Source: Streptomyces katrae
GTDB taxonomy: Bacteria > Actinomycetota > Actinomycetes > Streptomycetales > Streptomycetaceae
Direction: 5' to 3'
NCBI RefSeq assembly: GCF_000717655.1
Contig: NZ_JNZY01000016.1
Coordinates: 1 to 64,000 of the forward strand
DNA: 64,000 bases
The notes beneath the pieces were generated by a model that saw nothing but the letters and a program-made list of their open reading frames with translations, made no database searches and had not been told where the DNA came from. Below are positions 10,268 to 18,271 of the stretch, piece by piece. Position 1 is the first letter of the stretch. Every line of letters begins with the position of its first letter. The translations under genes and the position numbers were made by a program.

Positions 10268-10468
10268 ATGAGCGACCGACAGCTGTGGTCGTACAAGGAG
10301 ATCGCCGCCCACATCCGGGTCCAGCCGGACACGGTGCGCTCGTACCGCAAGCACGGGCTGCTCCCCGCTCCCGACCACGTGGAAGGCGGAAAGCCCTACT
10401 GGTACGCCGACACGATCCGCACCTGGGTGGCCCGCCGCCCCGGCAACCGGGGCCGCCGGGAGGACTGA
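10268..10468 (+). CDS. Small MerR/AlpA-like helix-turn-helix protein
   Basis: This 66-residue cytoplasmic protein is essentially one winged helix-turn-helix: LWSYKEIAAHIRVQPDTVRS is followed by YRKHGLLPAPDHVEGG and KPYWYADTIRTWVARRP. Such single-domain proteins resemble phage excisionase/AlpA or MerR N-domains. It has a strong AAGGAGGT 8 bp before the ATG. No integrase or other mobile gene is near, so it is probably a chromosomal regulator of unknown target. The 252 bp upstream hold its promoter and several TGTCAC-like motifs. Confidence 0.75.
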   Translation: MSDRQLWSYKEIAAHIRVQPDTVRSYRKHGLLPAPDHVEGGKPYWYADTIRTWVARRPGNRGRRED

Positions 10469-10562
10469 CCCCCACGCCCGGGGCCCCTGCGGACGGGACC
10501 GCCGCGGCCCCGCCCGCAAGAGCCGCCCCCAGCCGCGCCACCAACCTGTCCGGGCAACACAC

Positions 10563-12863
10563 CTAGCGGCTTCCCGCGGGTATCCGCTCCGGCTCCGGTG
10601 TCTCCCCCGGCACCTGTGGCAGCCCTCGCGGCTCGGACTCCCCCTCGCTCAGCCCGAACCGCTCGTGCAGTCGCCGCAGCGGGCCCGGCGCCCACCAGGT
10701 GGCCTTCCCCGTCAGCTTCATGACCGCCGGAACCAGGAGGCTCCGCACGACCAGCGCGTCCATCAGCACGGCCAGCGCGATCCCGAGCCCCAGCATCTTG
10801 GTGTTGGTCACCCGGGAGCTGCCGATCGCCACCATCACCACCGCCAGGATCACGGCCGCCGCGGTGATCAGCCCGCCCGTGCGGACCAGTCCGGTGCGCA
10901 CCGCCCCCTCGTGGTCCCCGGTCCGCTCGTACTCCTCCTTGATGCGGGATATGAGGAACACCCCGTAGTCCATGGAGAGTCCGAAGGCGATGCAGAACAT
11001 CAGGACGGGCAGGGTGGTCTCGATGTCCCCGGTGGAGGTGAAGGAGAGCAGTCCGGACAGGTTGCCCTCCTGGAAGACCCACACCACCGCCCCGAACATC
11101 GCCGTCAGGCTCAGCGCGTTGAGCAGTACCGCCTGGACGGGTATCAGCACGCTCCCGGTGAGCAGGAAGACCAGCAGCAGCGTGGCCAGCACCACCAGGG
11201 CCAGCGCGGCCGGCAACTTCTCCGCTATCGCCTTCTGGGCGTCGACGAGCACCGCCGCCTGCCCTGTCACCGCGGTGTCGAACGGGGCGTCCACCTTGCG
11301 CACCTCGCCGACGAGGTCCTGGGCCTGCTGCCCCACGGCCTCGCCCTTGGTGGCCACCGAGAAGTACGCGTACCCCGGCCGGGCCTCGGAGCTCACCGGC
11401 CCGGCCACCCGCACCCCGGGCAGGGCGGCCAGCCGGTCCCGGTAGGCGGCCAGGTCTGCGGGGCCGGCCGCACCCTCGGCCAGCACGGTCAGCCCGGCGC
11501 CGGGGCTGCCCGGGAAGCCGTCACGGATCTGCTGCTGGACCAGGTGGGACGAGGCGGTCTCCGGCAGCTGCCGGTCGTCCACGGTGCCGAACTTCACCCC
11601 GAGGAACGGCAGTCCGAGGAGGAGCAGGCCGGCCGTGGTGGCGATGGCGAACACGGGGGCACGGCGCATCACCAGCGCGGTCGTCCGCGCCCAGCCCCGC
11701 CCTGCCTCCCGCCCGGCATCGGCCTCGGCACCCGGCGCCCCTGCGGCCGCCCCGGCGCGCCTGCGCCGCCACAGCCGCCGCAGGTCGAGGGAGTTGACCC
11801 GCTCCCCGAGCAGCACCAGGGCCGCCGGCAGCAGGATCAGGGCGGCGCCGGCCGCGAGCAGGACCACCGCGACCCCGGAGTAGGCGAAGGACCGCAGGAA
11901 GTACATCGGGAAGAACAGCATCGCCGAGAGCGAGACGGCCACGGTCAGCGCCGAGAACAGCACCGTGCGCCCGGCGGTCCGCAGCGTGGCCCCCACGGCT
12001 GCCACCGGATCCCGCCCGGCGGCCAGCTCCTCGCGAAACCTCCGCACGATGAACAGGGCGTAGTCGATGGCGAGTCCGAGGCCGAGCGCGGTGGTCAGGT
12101 TCTGGGCGAAGACGGAGACGTCGGTGAACTCGGTGAGGCCGCGCAGCACGGCATTGGTGCCGAGGATGGCGACGATGCCCACGCCCAGCGGCAGCAGCGC
12201 GGCGACGGCGCTGCCGAAGACGATGACGAGAAGGACCAGGGTCACCGGCAGGGCGATCACCTCGGCCCGCAGCAGGTCCTCCTGGATGGTGGTGGTCACC
12301 TCGCGCTGGACGGCGACCGGCCCCCCGAGGGAGACGCGCACCGGCCCGTGCTCGCCCCGGTAGCGCGGGGTGATCCGCTCCAGCACCGCGGCGCGGGCCT
12401 TCTCGTCGCCGAGCACCCGGGCGGCGATCAGGGCCTGCCTGCCGTCCTCGGAGCGCAGCGCGGGCAAGTGCGTGCGCCAGTACGAGCCGACCCCGGCCAC
12501 CCCTTGCTCGGAGGCGAGCTGCGCGGTCAGCCGCTCGGCCTCGGCGGCAACGGCGGGATCGTCCACCCCGGCCGCCCCCGGCCCCGCGCCCGCCGCGGCC
12601 CCGGTGCCGGCGTCCACCAGCAGGAGCAGATTGGGCTGGGAGCCGGGAAATTCGCGCTCCAGGACCTTGGCGGCGTAGGTGGACCGGGCGTCCGGGTCCT
12701 CCCAGCCGCCGCTGCCCATCCGGTCGGCGACGCCGCCGCCCGCCAGAACGGCCAGCGCGGTGACCACGAGGGCGAGCAGCAACGAGAGCCGCGGCCGGGC
12801 CGTGACGATCCGGGTCCACCGTCCGCTCTCCCCTGGCGACGGCGGTTTTTTGACTTCGGACAT
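10563..12863 (-). CDS. MMPL-family RND transporter
   Basis: This 766-residue membrane protein has the MMPL layout: one N-terminal helix (LSLLLALVVTALAVLAGGG), a large extracellular loop, a cluster of helices, a second helix and loop, and a final cluster with FCIAFGLSMDYGVFLISRI. The first half repeats the motif as GLGLAIDYALFIVRRF. Such proteins export lipids or small hydrophobic compounds using the proton gradient. It is transcribed away from the TetR gene at 12995 across 131 bp holding two palindromes, so it is very likely repressed by that TetR. The substrate is unknown. Confidence 0.88.
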   Translation of the reverse strand: MSEVKKPPSPGESGRWTRIVTARPRLSLLLALVVTALAVLAGGGVADRMGSGGWEDPDARSTYAAKVLEREFPGSQPNLLLLVDAGTGAAAGAGPGAAGVDDPAVAAEAERLTAQLASEQGVAGVGSYWRTHLPALRSEDGRQALIAARVLGDEKARAAVLERITPRYRGEHGPVRVSLGGPVAVQREVTTTIQEDLLRAEVIALPVTLVLLVIVFGSAVAALLPLGVGIVAILGTNAVLRGLTEFTDVSVFAQNLTTALGLGLAIDYALFIVRRFREELAAGRDPVAAVGATLRTAGRTVLFSALTVAVSLSAMLFFPMYFLRSFAYSGVAVVLLAAGAALILLPAALVLLGERVNSLDLRRLWRRRRAGAAAGAPGAEADAGREAGRGWARTTALVMRRAPVFAIATTAGLLLLGLPFLGVKFGTVDDRQLPETASSHLVQQQIRDGFPGSPGAGLTVLAEGAAGPADLAAYRDRLAALPGVRVAGPVSSEARPGYAYFSVATKGEAVGQQAQDLVGEVRKVDAPFDTAVTGQAAVLVDAQKAIAEKLPAALALVVLATLLLVFLLTGSVLIPVQAVLLNALSLTAMFGAVVWVFQEGNLSGLLSFTSTGDIETTLPVLMFCIAFGLSMDYGVFLISRIKEEYERTGDHEGAVRTGLVRTGGLITAAAVILAVVMVAIGSSRVTNTKMLGLGIALAVLMDALVVRSLLVPAVMKLTGKATWWAPGPLRRLHERFGLSEGESEPRGLPQVPGETPEPERIPAGSR

Positions 12864-12909
12864 GACTCGGTGTCCCCTTCACCGTGATTGCCAGGAAACT
12901 TAGACTGGC

Positions 12910-12962
12910 AAACACGAGCAGTCGCTCGCGTTTTCCAAGAATGCGAGCGCCCTCTCGCGTTT
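12910..12962. promoter_or_regulatory. Two TetR operator-like palindromes
   Basis: Site 1 is AAACACGAGC-agtc-GCTCGCGTTT (12910-12933), with one mismatch between arms. Site 2 is AATGCGAG-N6-CTCGCGTT (12940-12961), also with one mismatch. Both share a GCGAG core and lie between the MMPL and TetR genes, which fits auto- and cross-repression. Confidence 0.7.
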
Positions 12963-12994
12963 GTCAATCACCCACGGGAAGCAAGGGACGTGAC

Positions 12995-13663
12995 ATGCCG
13001 GAGAGGCCACAGGTCGAAATCACCACAAAGGCCGCGAAGGCCGCGAAGAAGGCCGCCGCGCCCCGACGCCAGGCCCGGGGGGAGCGCCGGATCGCCCAGC
13101 TCCTCGCGGCCGCCGCGAGCGTGTTCTGCCGCACCGGCTACGCCGCGGCCAGCACCAACGCCATCGCCCGCGAGGCCGAGGTCTCGCCGGGCACGCTCTA
13201 CCAGTTCTTCCCGAACAAGGAGGCCATCGCCATCGAGCTGGGAGGCCAGCTGCTGCGGCGCGCCCACGAGATGCACGGCCAGGCCTTCCTCCCCGAGAAC
13301 CTGGACCGCCCCCTGCCCGAGCTGCTCGACGCCGTTCTGGACCCGGTCATCGCCTTCAACTGCGAGAACCCGGCGTTCTGGGCCCTCATGCACGGCTCCG
13401 GCATCCCCGGCATCACCCAGGAGCACGAGGAGCTGCACTCCGGGCTGCTGACCCGGGTCCAGGGGATCCTGCGCAGCTTCCGCCCCGACGGCACGCCCGA
13501 CGAGCTCACCCACGTCTCCAACATGATCCTGGGCATCTTCAAGGCGTCGCTCGACCTGATCCTGGCGAGCGAGGGCGCCGAGCGGGCCGCGTACGTCGCC
13601 GAGCTGAAGACCGTGTTGCTGCGCTACCTGGAGCCGATGGTCACCGCACCCCGCGCGCACTGA
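12995..13663 (+). CDS. TetR-family regulator of the MMPL exporter
   Basis: This 222-residue DNA-binding repressor starts with a lysine/alanine-rich tail (residues 1-25). It continues into the TetR helix-turn-helix (VFCRTGYAAASTNAIAREAE followed by VSPGTLYQFFPNKEAIAIEL), and the C-terminal ligand and dimer domain is helical and divergent. The ATG follows AAGGGA. Divergent position and the palindromes in between suggest that it represses itself and the MMPL gene and responds to an exported hydrophobic compound. Confidence 0.88.
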   Translation: MPERPQVEITTKAAKAAKKAAAPRRQARGERRIAQLLAAAASVFCRTGYAAASTNAIAREAEVSPGTLYQFFPNKEAIAIELGGQLLRRAHEMHGQAFLPENLDRPLPELLDAVLDPVIAFNCENPAFWALMHGSGIPGITQEHEELHSGLLTRVQGILRSFRPDGTPDELTHVSNMILGIFKASLDLILASEGAERAAYVAELKTVLLRYLEPMVTAPRAH

Positions 13664-13712
13664 CGTACGTACATCCGGAACCGGCCGGAAGTGGCGGCGA
13701 ACACTCGCATTG

Positions 13713-13729
13713 ATACCCCCTAGGGGTAT
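13713..13729. promoter_or_regulatory. CsoR-type copper operator
   Basis: ATACCCCCTAGGGGTAT is a perfect palindrome around a 3-bp centre and matches the known CsoR box (TACCCC...GGGGTA). TATAGT, a plausible -10, overlaps its right end at 13727. It sits about 80 bp before copZ. No csoR gene is in the window. Confidence 0.85.
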
Positions 13730-13809
13730 AGTCTCCATGAGTCGGGAGGACGGTGGTGGCGAAACCGCCGGCCCCGGCGACCGGACACGCCCTTGAAGAG
13801 GAGAACGAC

Positions 13810-14046
13810 ATGACCGCCGAGACGGACACCCAGACCACCACCGTCTACCGGGTGACCGGCATGACCTGCGGGCACTGCGAGGGCGCGGTGACCACCGAGA
13901 TCTCCGCCCTGCCGGGCGTGAGCTCGGTCAAGGCCGTCGCCGCGACCGGCGAGGTCACCGTGGTCTCCACCGCAGCGCTCGCCGACGAGGACGTCCGCGC
14001 CGCCGTGGACGAGGCCGGGTACGAGTTCGCCGGCCGGGCCGCCTGA
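13810..14046 (+). CDS. copZ: Copper chaperone (heavy-metal-associated domain)
   Basis: This is a 78-residue single HMA domain with ferredoxin-like fold. MTCGHCEGAV (Cys20 and Cys23) is the Cu(I)-binding loop. It should carry Cu(I) in the cytoplasm to CopA. The ATG follows GAGGAG at 6 bp; earlier in-frame codons extend into the operator region and are unlikely. It is the first gene after the CsoR box and lies 87 bp before copA. Confidence 0.92.
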   Translation: MTAETDTQTTTVYRVTGMTCGHCEGAVTTEISALPGVSSVKAVAATGEVTVVSTAALADEDVRAAVDEAGYEFAGRAA

Positions 14047-14069
14047 GCACCCCTCCTCCGCAGTACCCC

Positions 14070-14114
14070 GCCGGGTCGTGCCGGCCAGCTCATACTGGTT
14101 CCGTACGACCCGGC
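14070..14114 (+). other. Intercistronic hairpin between copZ and copA
   Basis: GCCGGGTCGT at 14070-14079 pairs perfectly with ACGACCCGGC at 14105-14114, and CCAG/CTGG pair inside the loop. It could act as a partial terminator or RNA-processing site so that copZ is made in excess over copA. This role is inferred. Confidence 0.5.
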
Positions 14115-14133
14115 CCTCCCCCTGGAGCCGGAC

Positions 14134-16416
14134 ATGAGCAGCAGCACAGTGCACGACGGGCCCATAGCGGCGGACGCAGCCGCCGAGGTCGAGCTGAGCA
14201 TCGGCGGGATGACCTGCGCCTCCTGCGCCGCCCGCATCGAGAAGAAGCTGAACCGGATGGACGGGGTCAGCGCCACGGTGAACTACGCCACCGAGAAGGC
14301 CCGCGTCTCGTACGGCGACGGGGTCCAGGTCGCCGACCTGATCGCGGCCGTCGTCAAGACCGGGTACACCGCCGAGCAACCCCCGCCGCCGGAACCGGAA
14401 CCGGAAGCAGAGGCCCCGGAGGCCGCGCAGGCCCACGCCCCCCGCGACCCCGAACTGGCCGCACTGCGCCAGCGGCTGCTGGTCTGCGCCGTGCTGGCCC
14501 TGCCCGTCGTACTGCTCTCGATGGTCCCGGCCCTCCAGTTCGACAACTGGCAGTGGCTCTCGCTGACCCTGGCCGCGCCCGTCGTGGTCTGGGGCGCCCT
14601 CCCCTTCCACAAGGCCGCCTGGACCAACGCCCGGCACGGCGCCGCCACCATGGACACCCTGGTCTCCGTCGGCACGCTCGCCGCCTTCACCTGGTCGCTG
14701 TGGGCCCTGTTCTTCGGTCACGCCGGGATGCCGGGCATGCGGCACAGCTTCGACTTCACGATCTCGCGCACGAACGGGTCCTCCGCCATCTACCTCGAGG
14801 TGGCCGCCGGCGTCGTCAGCTTCATCCTGCTCGGCCGGTACCTGGAGGCCCGCTCCAAGCGGAAGGCGGGCGCCGCCCTGAAGGCCCTGCTGGAGCTGGG
14901 CGCCAAGGACGTCGCCGTCCTGCGCGGCGGCGCCGAGGTACGGATCCCCGTGGCGCAGCTCGCGGTCGGCGACCGGTTCGTCGTCCGCCCCGGCGAGAAG
15001 ATCGCCACCGACGGCACGGTCGCCGAGGGTGCTTCCGCCGTGGACGCCTCGATGCTGACCGGCGAGTCCGTCCCGGTCGAGGTCGCCGTGGGCGACTCCG
15101 TCACCGGGGCCACCGTCAACACCTCGGGCCGCCTCGTCGTCCGGGCGACCCGGATCGGCGCCGACACGCAGCTCGCCCGGATGGCCAGGCTCGTCGAGGA
15201 GGCGCAGAACGGCAAGGCCGAGGTACAGCGCCTCGCCGACCGGATCTCCGGGGTCTTCGTGCCGGTCGTGCTGCTGCTGGCGCTCGGCACCTGGGTCACC
15301 TGGCTGCTGATCACCGACAACCCGACGGCCGCCTTCACCGCCGCCGTGGCCGTCCTGATCATCGCCTGCCCCTGCGCCCTGGGCCTGGCCACGCCGACCG
15401 CCCTGATGGTCGGCACCGGGCGCGGCGCGCAGCTCGGCATCCTGATCAAGGGCCCCGAGGTGCTGGAGTCCACCCGCCGCGTCGACACCGTCGTCCTCGA
15501 CAAGACCGGCACGGTCACCACCGGCCGGATGACCCTGTCCGGCGTGCACACCGCCGCCGGTACGGACGAGCGCGAGCTGCTGCGCCTCGCGGGCTCTCTG
15601 GAGCACTCCTCCGAGCACCCGATCGCCCGGGCCATCGCCACCGGCGCCGCCGAGAGGGCCGGCTCCCTGCCGGTCCCGGAGTCCTTCGAGGCCCTCGCCG
15701 GGCTCGGCGTCCAGGGCGTGGTCGACGGGCACGCCGTTCTGGTGGGCCGCGAGCAGCTGCTGGCCGACTGGTCGATCACCCTGCCCGCCGGCCTCGCCGG
15801 GGCCAAGGCGGCCGCCGAGGCCGCGGGCGGCACCGCCGTCCTGGTGGCCTGGGACGGGGCGGCGCGCGGGGTCCTGACCGTGGCCGACGCCGTCAAGGAG
15901 ACCAGCGCCGAGGCGGTGTCCCGGCTGCGGGCGCTGGGCCTGGCCCCGGTGCTGCTGACCGGCGACAACAAGGCCGTGGCCGAGACGGTGGCCCGCGCGG
16001 TGGGCATCGACGAGGTGATCGCCGAGGTGCTCCCGCAGGACAAGGTGGACGTCGTACGCCGGCTCCAGGCGGAGGGCCGAACGGTCGCCATGGTGGGCGA
16101 CGGGGTCAACGACGCGGCCGCGCTGGCGCAGGCGGACCTCGGCCTGGCCATGGGGACGGGCACCGACGCCGCGATCGAGGCGGGCGACCTGACCCTCGTA
16201 CGGGGAGACCTGCGGGTGGCGGCTGACGCGATCCGGCTCTCCCGGCGGACCCTGGGCACCATCAAGGGCAACCTGTTCTGGGCCTTCGGCTACAACGTGG
16301 CGGCCTTGCCGCTCGCGGCCGCCGGCCTGCTCAACCCGATGATTGCGGGGGCAGCGATGGCGTTCTCCTCCGTTTTCGTGGTGACCAACAGCCTCCGGTT
16401 GCGATCCTTCCGCTAG
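14134..16416 (+). CDS. copA: Copper-exporting P1B-type ATPase
   Basis: This 760-residue membrane pump exports Cu(I). It has an N-terminal HMA domain with [13 protein letters not shown] (Cys28, Cys31), eight predicted membrane helices, the actuator motif LTGESVPV, and the transmembrane metal site [11 protein letters not shown]. The phosphorylation motif [20 protein letters not shown] (P1B His-Pro motif) and [16 protein letters not shown] follow. All catalytic residues are intact. It shares the CsoR-controlled copZ promoter region. The two N-terminal cysteines and CPC motif argue for copper over zinc or cadmium. Confidence 0.95.
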   Translation: MSSSTVHDGPIAADAAAEVELSIGGMTCASCAARIEKKLNRMDGVSATVNYATEKARVSYGDGVQVADLIAAVVKTGYTAEQPPPPEPEPEAEAPEAAQAHAPRDPELAALRQRLLVCAVLALPVVLLSMVPALQFDNWQWLSLTLAAPVVVWGALPFHKAAWTNARHGAATMDTLVSVGTLAAFTWSLWALFFGHAGMPGMRHSFDFTISRTNGSSAIYLEVAAGVVSFILLGRYLEARSKRKAGAALKALLELGAKDVAVLRGGAEVRIPVAQLAVGDRFVVRPGEKIATDGTVAEGASAVDASMLTGESVPVEVAVGDSVTGATVNTSGRLVVRATRIGADTQLARMARLVEEAQNGKAEVQRLADRISGVFVPVVLLLALGTWVTWLLITDNPTAAFTAAVAVLIIACPCALGLATPTALMVGTGRGAQLGILIKGPEVLESTRRVDTVVLDKTGTVTTGRMTLSGVHTAAGTDERELLRLAGSLEHSSEHPIARAIATGAAERAGSLPVPESFEALAGLGVQGVVDGHAVLVGREQLLADWSITLPAGLAGAKAAAEAAGGTAVLVAWDGAARGVLTVADAVKETSAEAVSRLRALGLAPVLLTGDNKAVAETVARAVGIDEVIAEVLPQDKVDVVRRLQAEGRTVAMVGDGVNDAAALAQADLGLAMGTGTDAAIEAGDLTLVRGDLRVAADAIRLSRRTLGTIKGNLFWAFGYNVAALPLAAAGLLNPMIAGAAMAFSSVFVVTNSLRLRSFR

Positions 16417-16527
16417 GGGATCTTCTCCCCATTGCACGCACACTTCCTTCACGGGAGACGCAGATCACAGTGATTGGAACGTAACCATCCGGCACTGCAG
16501 TGGGTCTAATGGGGCGATGCCAGGAAC

Positions 16528-16563
16528 GTCTTGGGGGACGTTCACGGGGGTCTTGGGGGACGT
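16528..16563 (+). repeat. 14-bp direct repeat with 22-bp period
   Basis: GTCTTGGGGGACGT occurs at 16528-16541 and again at 16550-16563. The spacing equals about two helical turns, as for paired protein-binding sites. The period is not a multiple of three, which argues against a coding origin. Confidence 0.6.
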
Positions 16564-16725
16564 CCGGGGCATCAGCCGGCCGGGACGCGTGCTCAACGGG
16601 GTGCTTTGAGCGGCCCTCCCGACCCGTACGGGTCCCGGCAGACACCCACTGGGGCGCACCGCGCGTGCGCTCCTCGCCGACACCCCGGCTCGGGTCCCGT
16701 GGGGGGAATCCGTTCCGGGGAAAGG

Positions 16726-16775
16726 AAAGCGCCCCGGCCGTCGACCCGTGGGGGGATCGACGGCGGGGCGCTTTT
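16726..16775. terminator. Strong bidirectional terminator of citA
   Basis: AAAGCGCCCC at 16726-16735 and CCGTCGA at 16738-16744 pair with TCGACGG and GGGGCGCTTT on the right, about 17 bp with one bulged base and a 12-nt loop. CTTTT follows on the plus strand and CTTTCC on the minus strand. It lies just downstream of the citA stop. Confidence 0.85.
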
Positions 16776-16797
16776 CGCTTGCTCGAGGTGCCTCGGG

Positions 16798-18087
16798 TCA
16801 GCGGGCCTCGACCGGGACGAAGTCGCGCAGGACCTCGCCGGTGTAGATCTGGCGCGGACGGCCGATGCGGGAACCCGGCTCCTTGATCATCTCGTGCCAC
16901 TGGGCGATCCAGCCGGGAAGGCGGCCGAGCGCGAAGAGCACGGTGAACATCTCGGTCGGGAAGCCCATGGCCCGGTAGATCAGGCCGGTGTAGAAGTCCA
17001 CGTTCGGGTAGAGGTTGCGCGAGACGAAGTACTCGTCGGCGAGCGCGTGCTCTTCCAGCTTGAGCGCGATGTCGAGCAGCTCGTCGCTCTTGCCGAGCGC
17101 CGAGAGGACGTCGTGCGCCGCCGCCTTGATGATCTTCGCCCGGGGGTCGAAGCTCTTGTAGACGCGGTGTCCGAAGCCCATGAGGCGGACGCCGTCTTCC
17201 TTGTTCTTCACCTTGCGGATGAAGGCGTCGACGTCGCCGCCGTCGTTCTTGATGCCCTCGAGCATCTCCAGGACGGACTGGTTGGCGCCACCGTGCAGCG
17301 GACCCCACAGGGCCGAGATGCCGGCGGAGATCGAGGCGAACATGTTCGCCTGCGAGGAGCCGACCAGGCGCACGGTGGAGGTCGAGCAGTTCTGCTCGTG
17401 GTCCGCGTGCAGGATCAGCAGCTTGTCGAGCGCCGAGACCACGACCGGGTCCAGGTCGTACTCCTGGGCCGGCACGGAGAAGGTCATGCGCAGGAAGTTC
17501 TCGACGTAGCCGAGGTCGTTGCGCGGGTAGACCACCGGGTGGCCGACCGACTTCTTGTACGCGTACGCCGCGATCGTCGGAAGCTTGGCCAGCAGCCGGA
17601 TCGTCGAGAGGTTGCGCTGCTTCTCGTCGAACGGGTTGTGGCTGTCCTGGTAGAACGTGGACAGCGCGCTGACCACGGAGGACAGCATCGCCATCGGGTG
17701 CGCGTCGCGCGGGAAGCCGTCGTAGAACCGCTTGACGTCCTCGTGCAGCAGCGTGTGCTGGGTGATGTCGTTGCGGAACGACGCGAGCTGGTCGACGGTC
17801 GGCAGCTCACCGTTGATCAGCAGGTACGCGACCTCGATGAAGGTCGAACGCTCGGCCAGCTGCTCGATCGGGTAACCGCGGTAACGCAGGATTCCCTGCT
17901 CACCGTCGAGGTAGGTGATCGCGGACTTGTAGGCGGCGGTGTTGCCGTAGCCGCTGTCCAAGGTGACGAGCCCGGTCTGGGCCCTCAGCTTCGAGATGTC
18001 GAAGCCCTGGTCACCGACGGTGCTTTCGACCACCGGGTAGGTGTATTCACCGTCCGCGTACCGGAGTACTACAGAGTTGTCGCTCAC
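16798..18087 (-). CDS. citA: Citrate synthase
   Basis: This 429-residue type II (hexameric, Gram-negative-like) citrate synthase condenses acetyl-CoA and oxaloacetate in the TCA cycle. Active-site segments are intact: PLHGGANQSVLEML, LMGFGHRVYKSFDPRA, and NVDFYTGLIYRAMGFPTEMF with the catalytic aspartate. An N-terminal beta region (LRYADGEYTYPVVE) is typical of this type. The GTG at 18087 follows GAGGGATGAC and gives the usual actinobacterial N-terminus SDNSVVLRY; longer in-frame starts reach into non-conserved sequence. It is probably monocistronic. Confidence 0.95.
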   Translation of the reverse strand: MSDNSVVLRYADGEYTYPVVESTVGDQGFDISKLRAQTGLVTLDSGYGNTAAYKSAITYLDGEQGILRYRGYPIEQLAERSTFIEVAYLLINGELPTVDQLASFRNDITQHTLLHEDVKRFYDGFPRDAHPMAMLSSVVSALSTFYQDSHNPFDEKQRNLSTIRLLAKLPTIAAYAYKKSVGHPVVYPRNDLGYVENFLRMTFSVPAQEYDLDPVVVSALDKLLILHADHEQNCSTSTVRLVGSSQANMFASISAGISALWGPLHGGANQSVLEMLEGIKNDGGDVDAFIRKVKNKEDGVRLMGFGHRVYKSFDPRAKIIKAAAHDVLSALGKSDELLDIALKLEEHALADEYFVSRNLYPNVDFYTGLIYRAMGFPTEMFTVLFALGRLPGWIAQWHEMIKEPGSRIGRPRQIYTGEVLRDFVPVEAR

Positions 18088-18255
18088 GTCATCCCTCACC
18101 GACGTAGTGCCTCTTCTTCGAGGTGCCCTGACTGCCTCTACCTTCCCCCATTTGGCGCAGGAGAGTGCACTCGGGGTCGGCGTTCGGTCTTTTTGACGGC
18201 ACTGAGTGCCTTCAACCTGCTCATCCTGCCCCCTCCGCGCCGGTGCCGTAACCCC

Positions 18256-18271
18256 AAATGATCGATCATTT
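18256..18271. promoter_or_regulatory. Perfect AT-rich 16-bp palindrome upstream of citA
   Basis: AAATGATCGATCATTT is a perfect 16-bp palindrome and is strikingly AT-rich for this genome. It overlaps the TAA stop of recD2 and lies about 170 bp upstream of the citA start. It looks like a dimeric-regulator operator, possibly for citA. Confidence 0.5.

Larger units (their letters stand above)
16417..16797. other. Non-coding interval between copA and citA
   Basis: This 381-bp interval separates convergent genes. It contains a weak hairpin just after copA (GGGGA/TCCCC at 16416-16430), a 14-bp direct repeat at 16528 and 16550, and a strong terminator at 16726-16775. A 30-codon open frame (16517-16609, starting MPGTSWGTFTG) is possible, but it has no convincing ribosome site and I did not call it. 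Confidence 0.6.

Noticed and set aside
10268..10468. Excisionase of an integrated element
   Set aside because: The small helix-turn-helix protein resembles AlpA/Xis, but no integrase, tRNA or attachment repeats are near.
16517..16609. A 30-codon open frame beginning MPGTSWGTFTG between copA and citA
   Set aside because: It has no convincing ribosome site, and the 22-bp direct repeat inside it changes frame, so it behaves like non-coding DNA.
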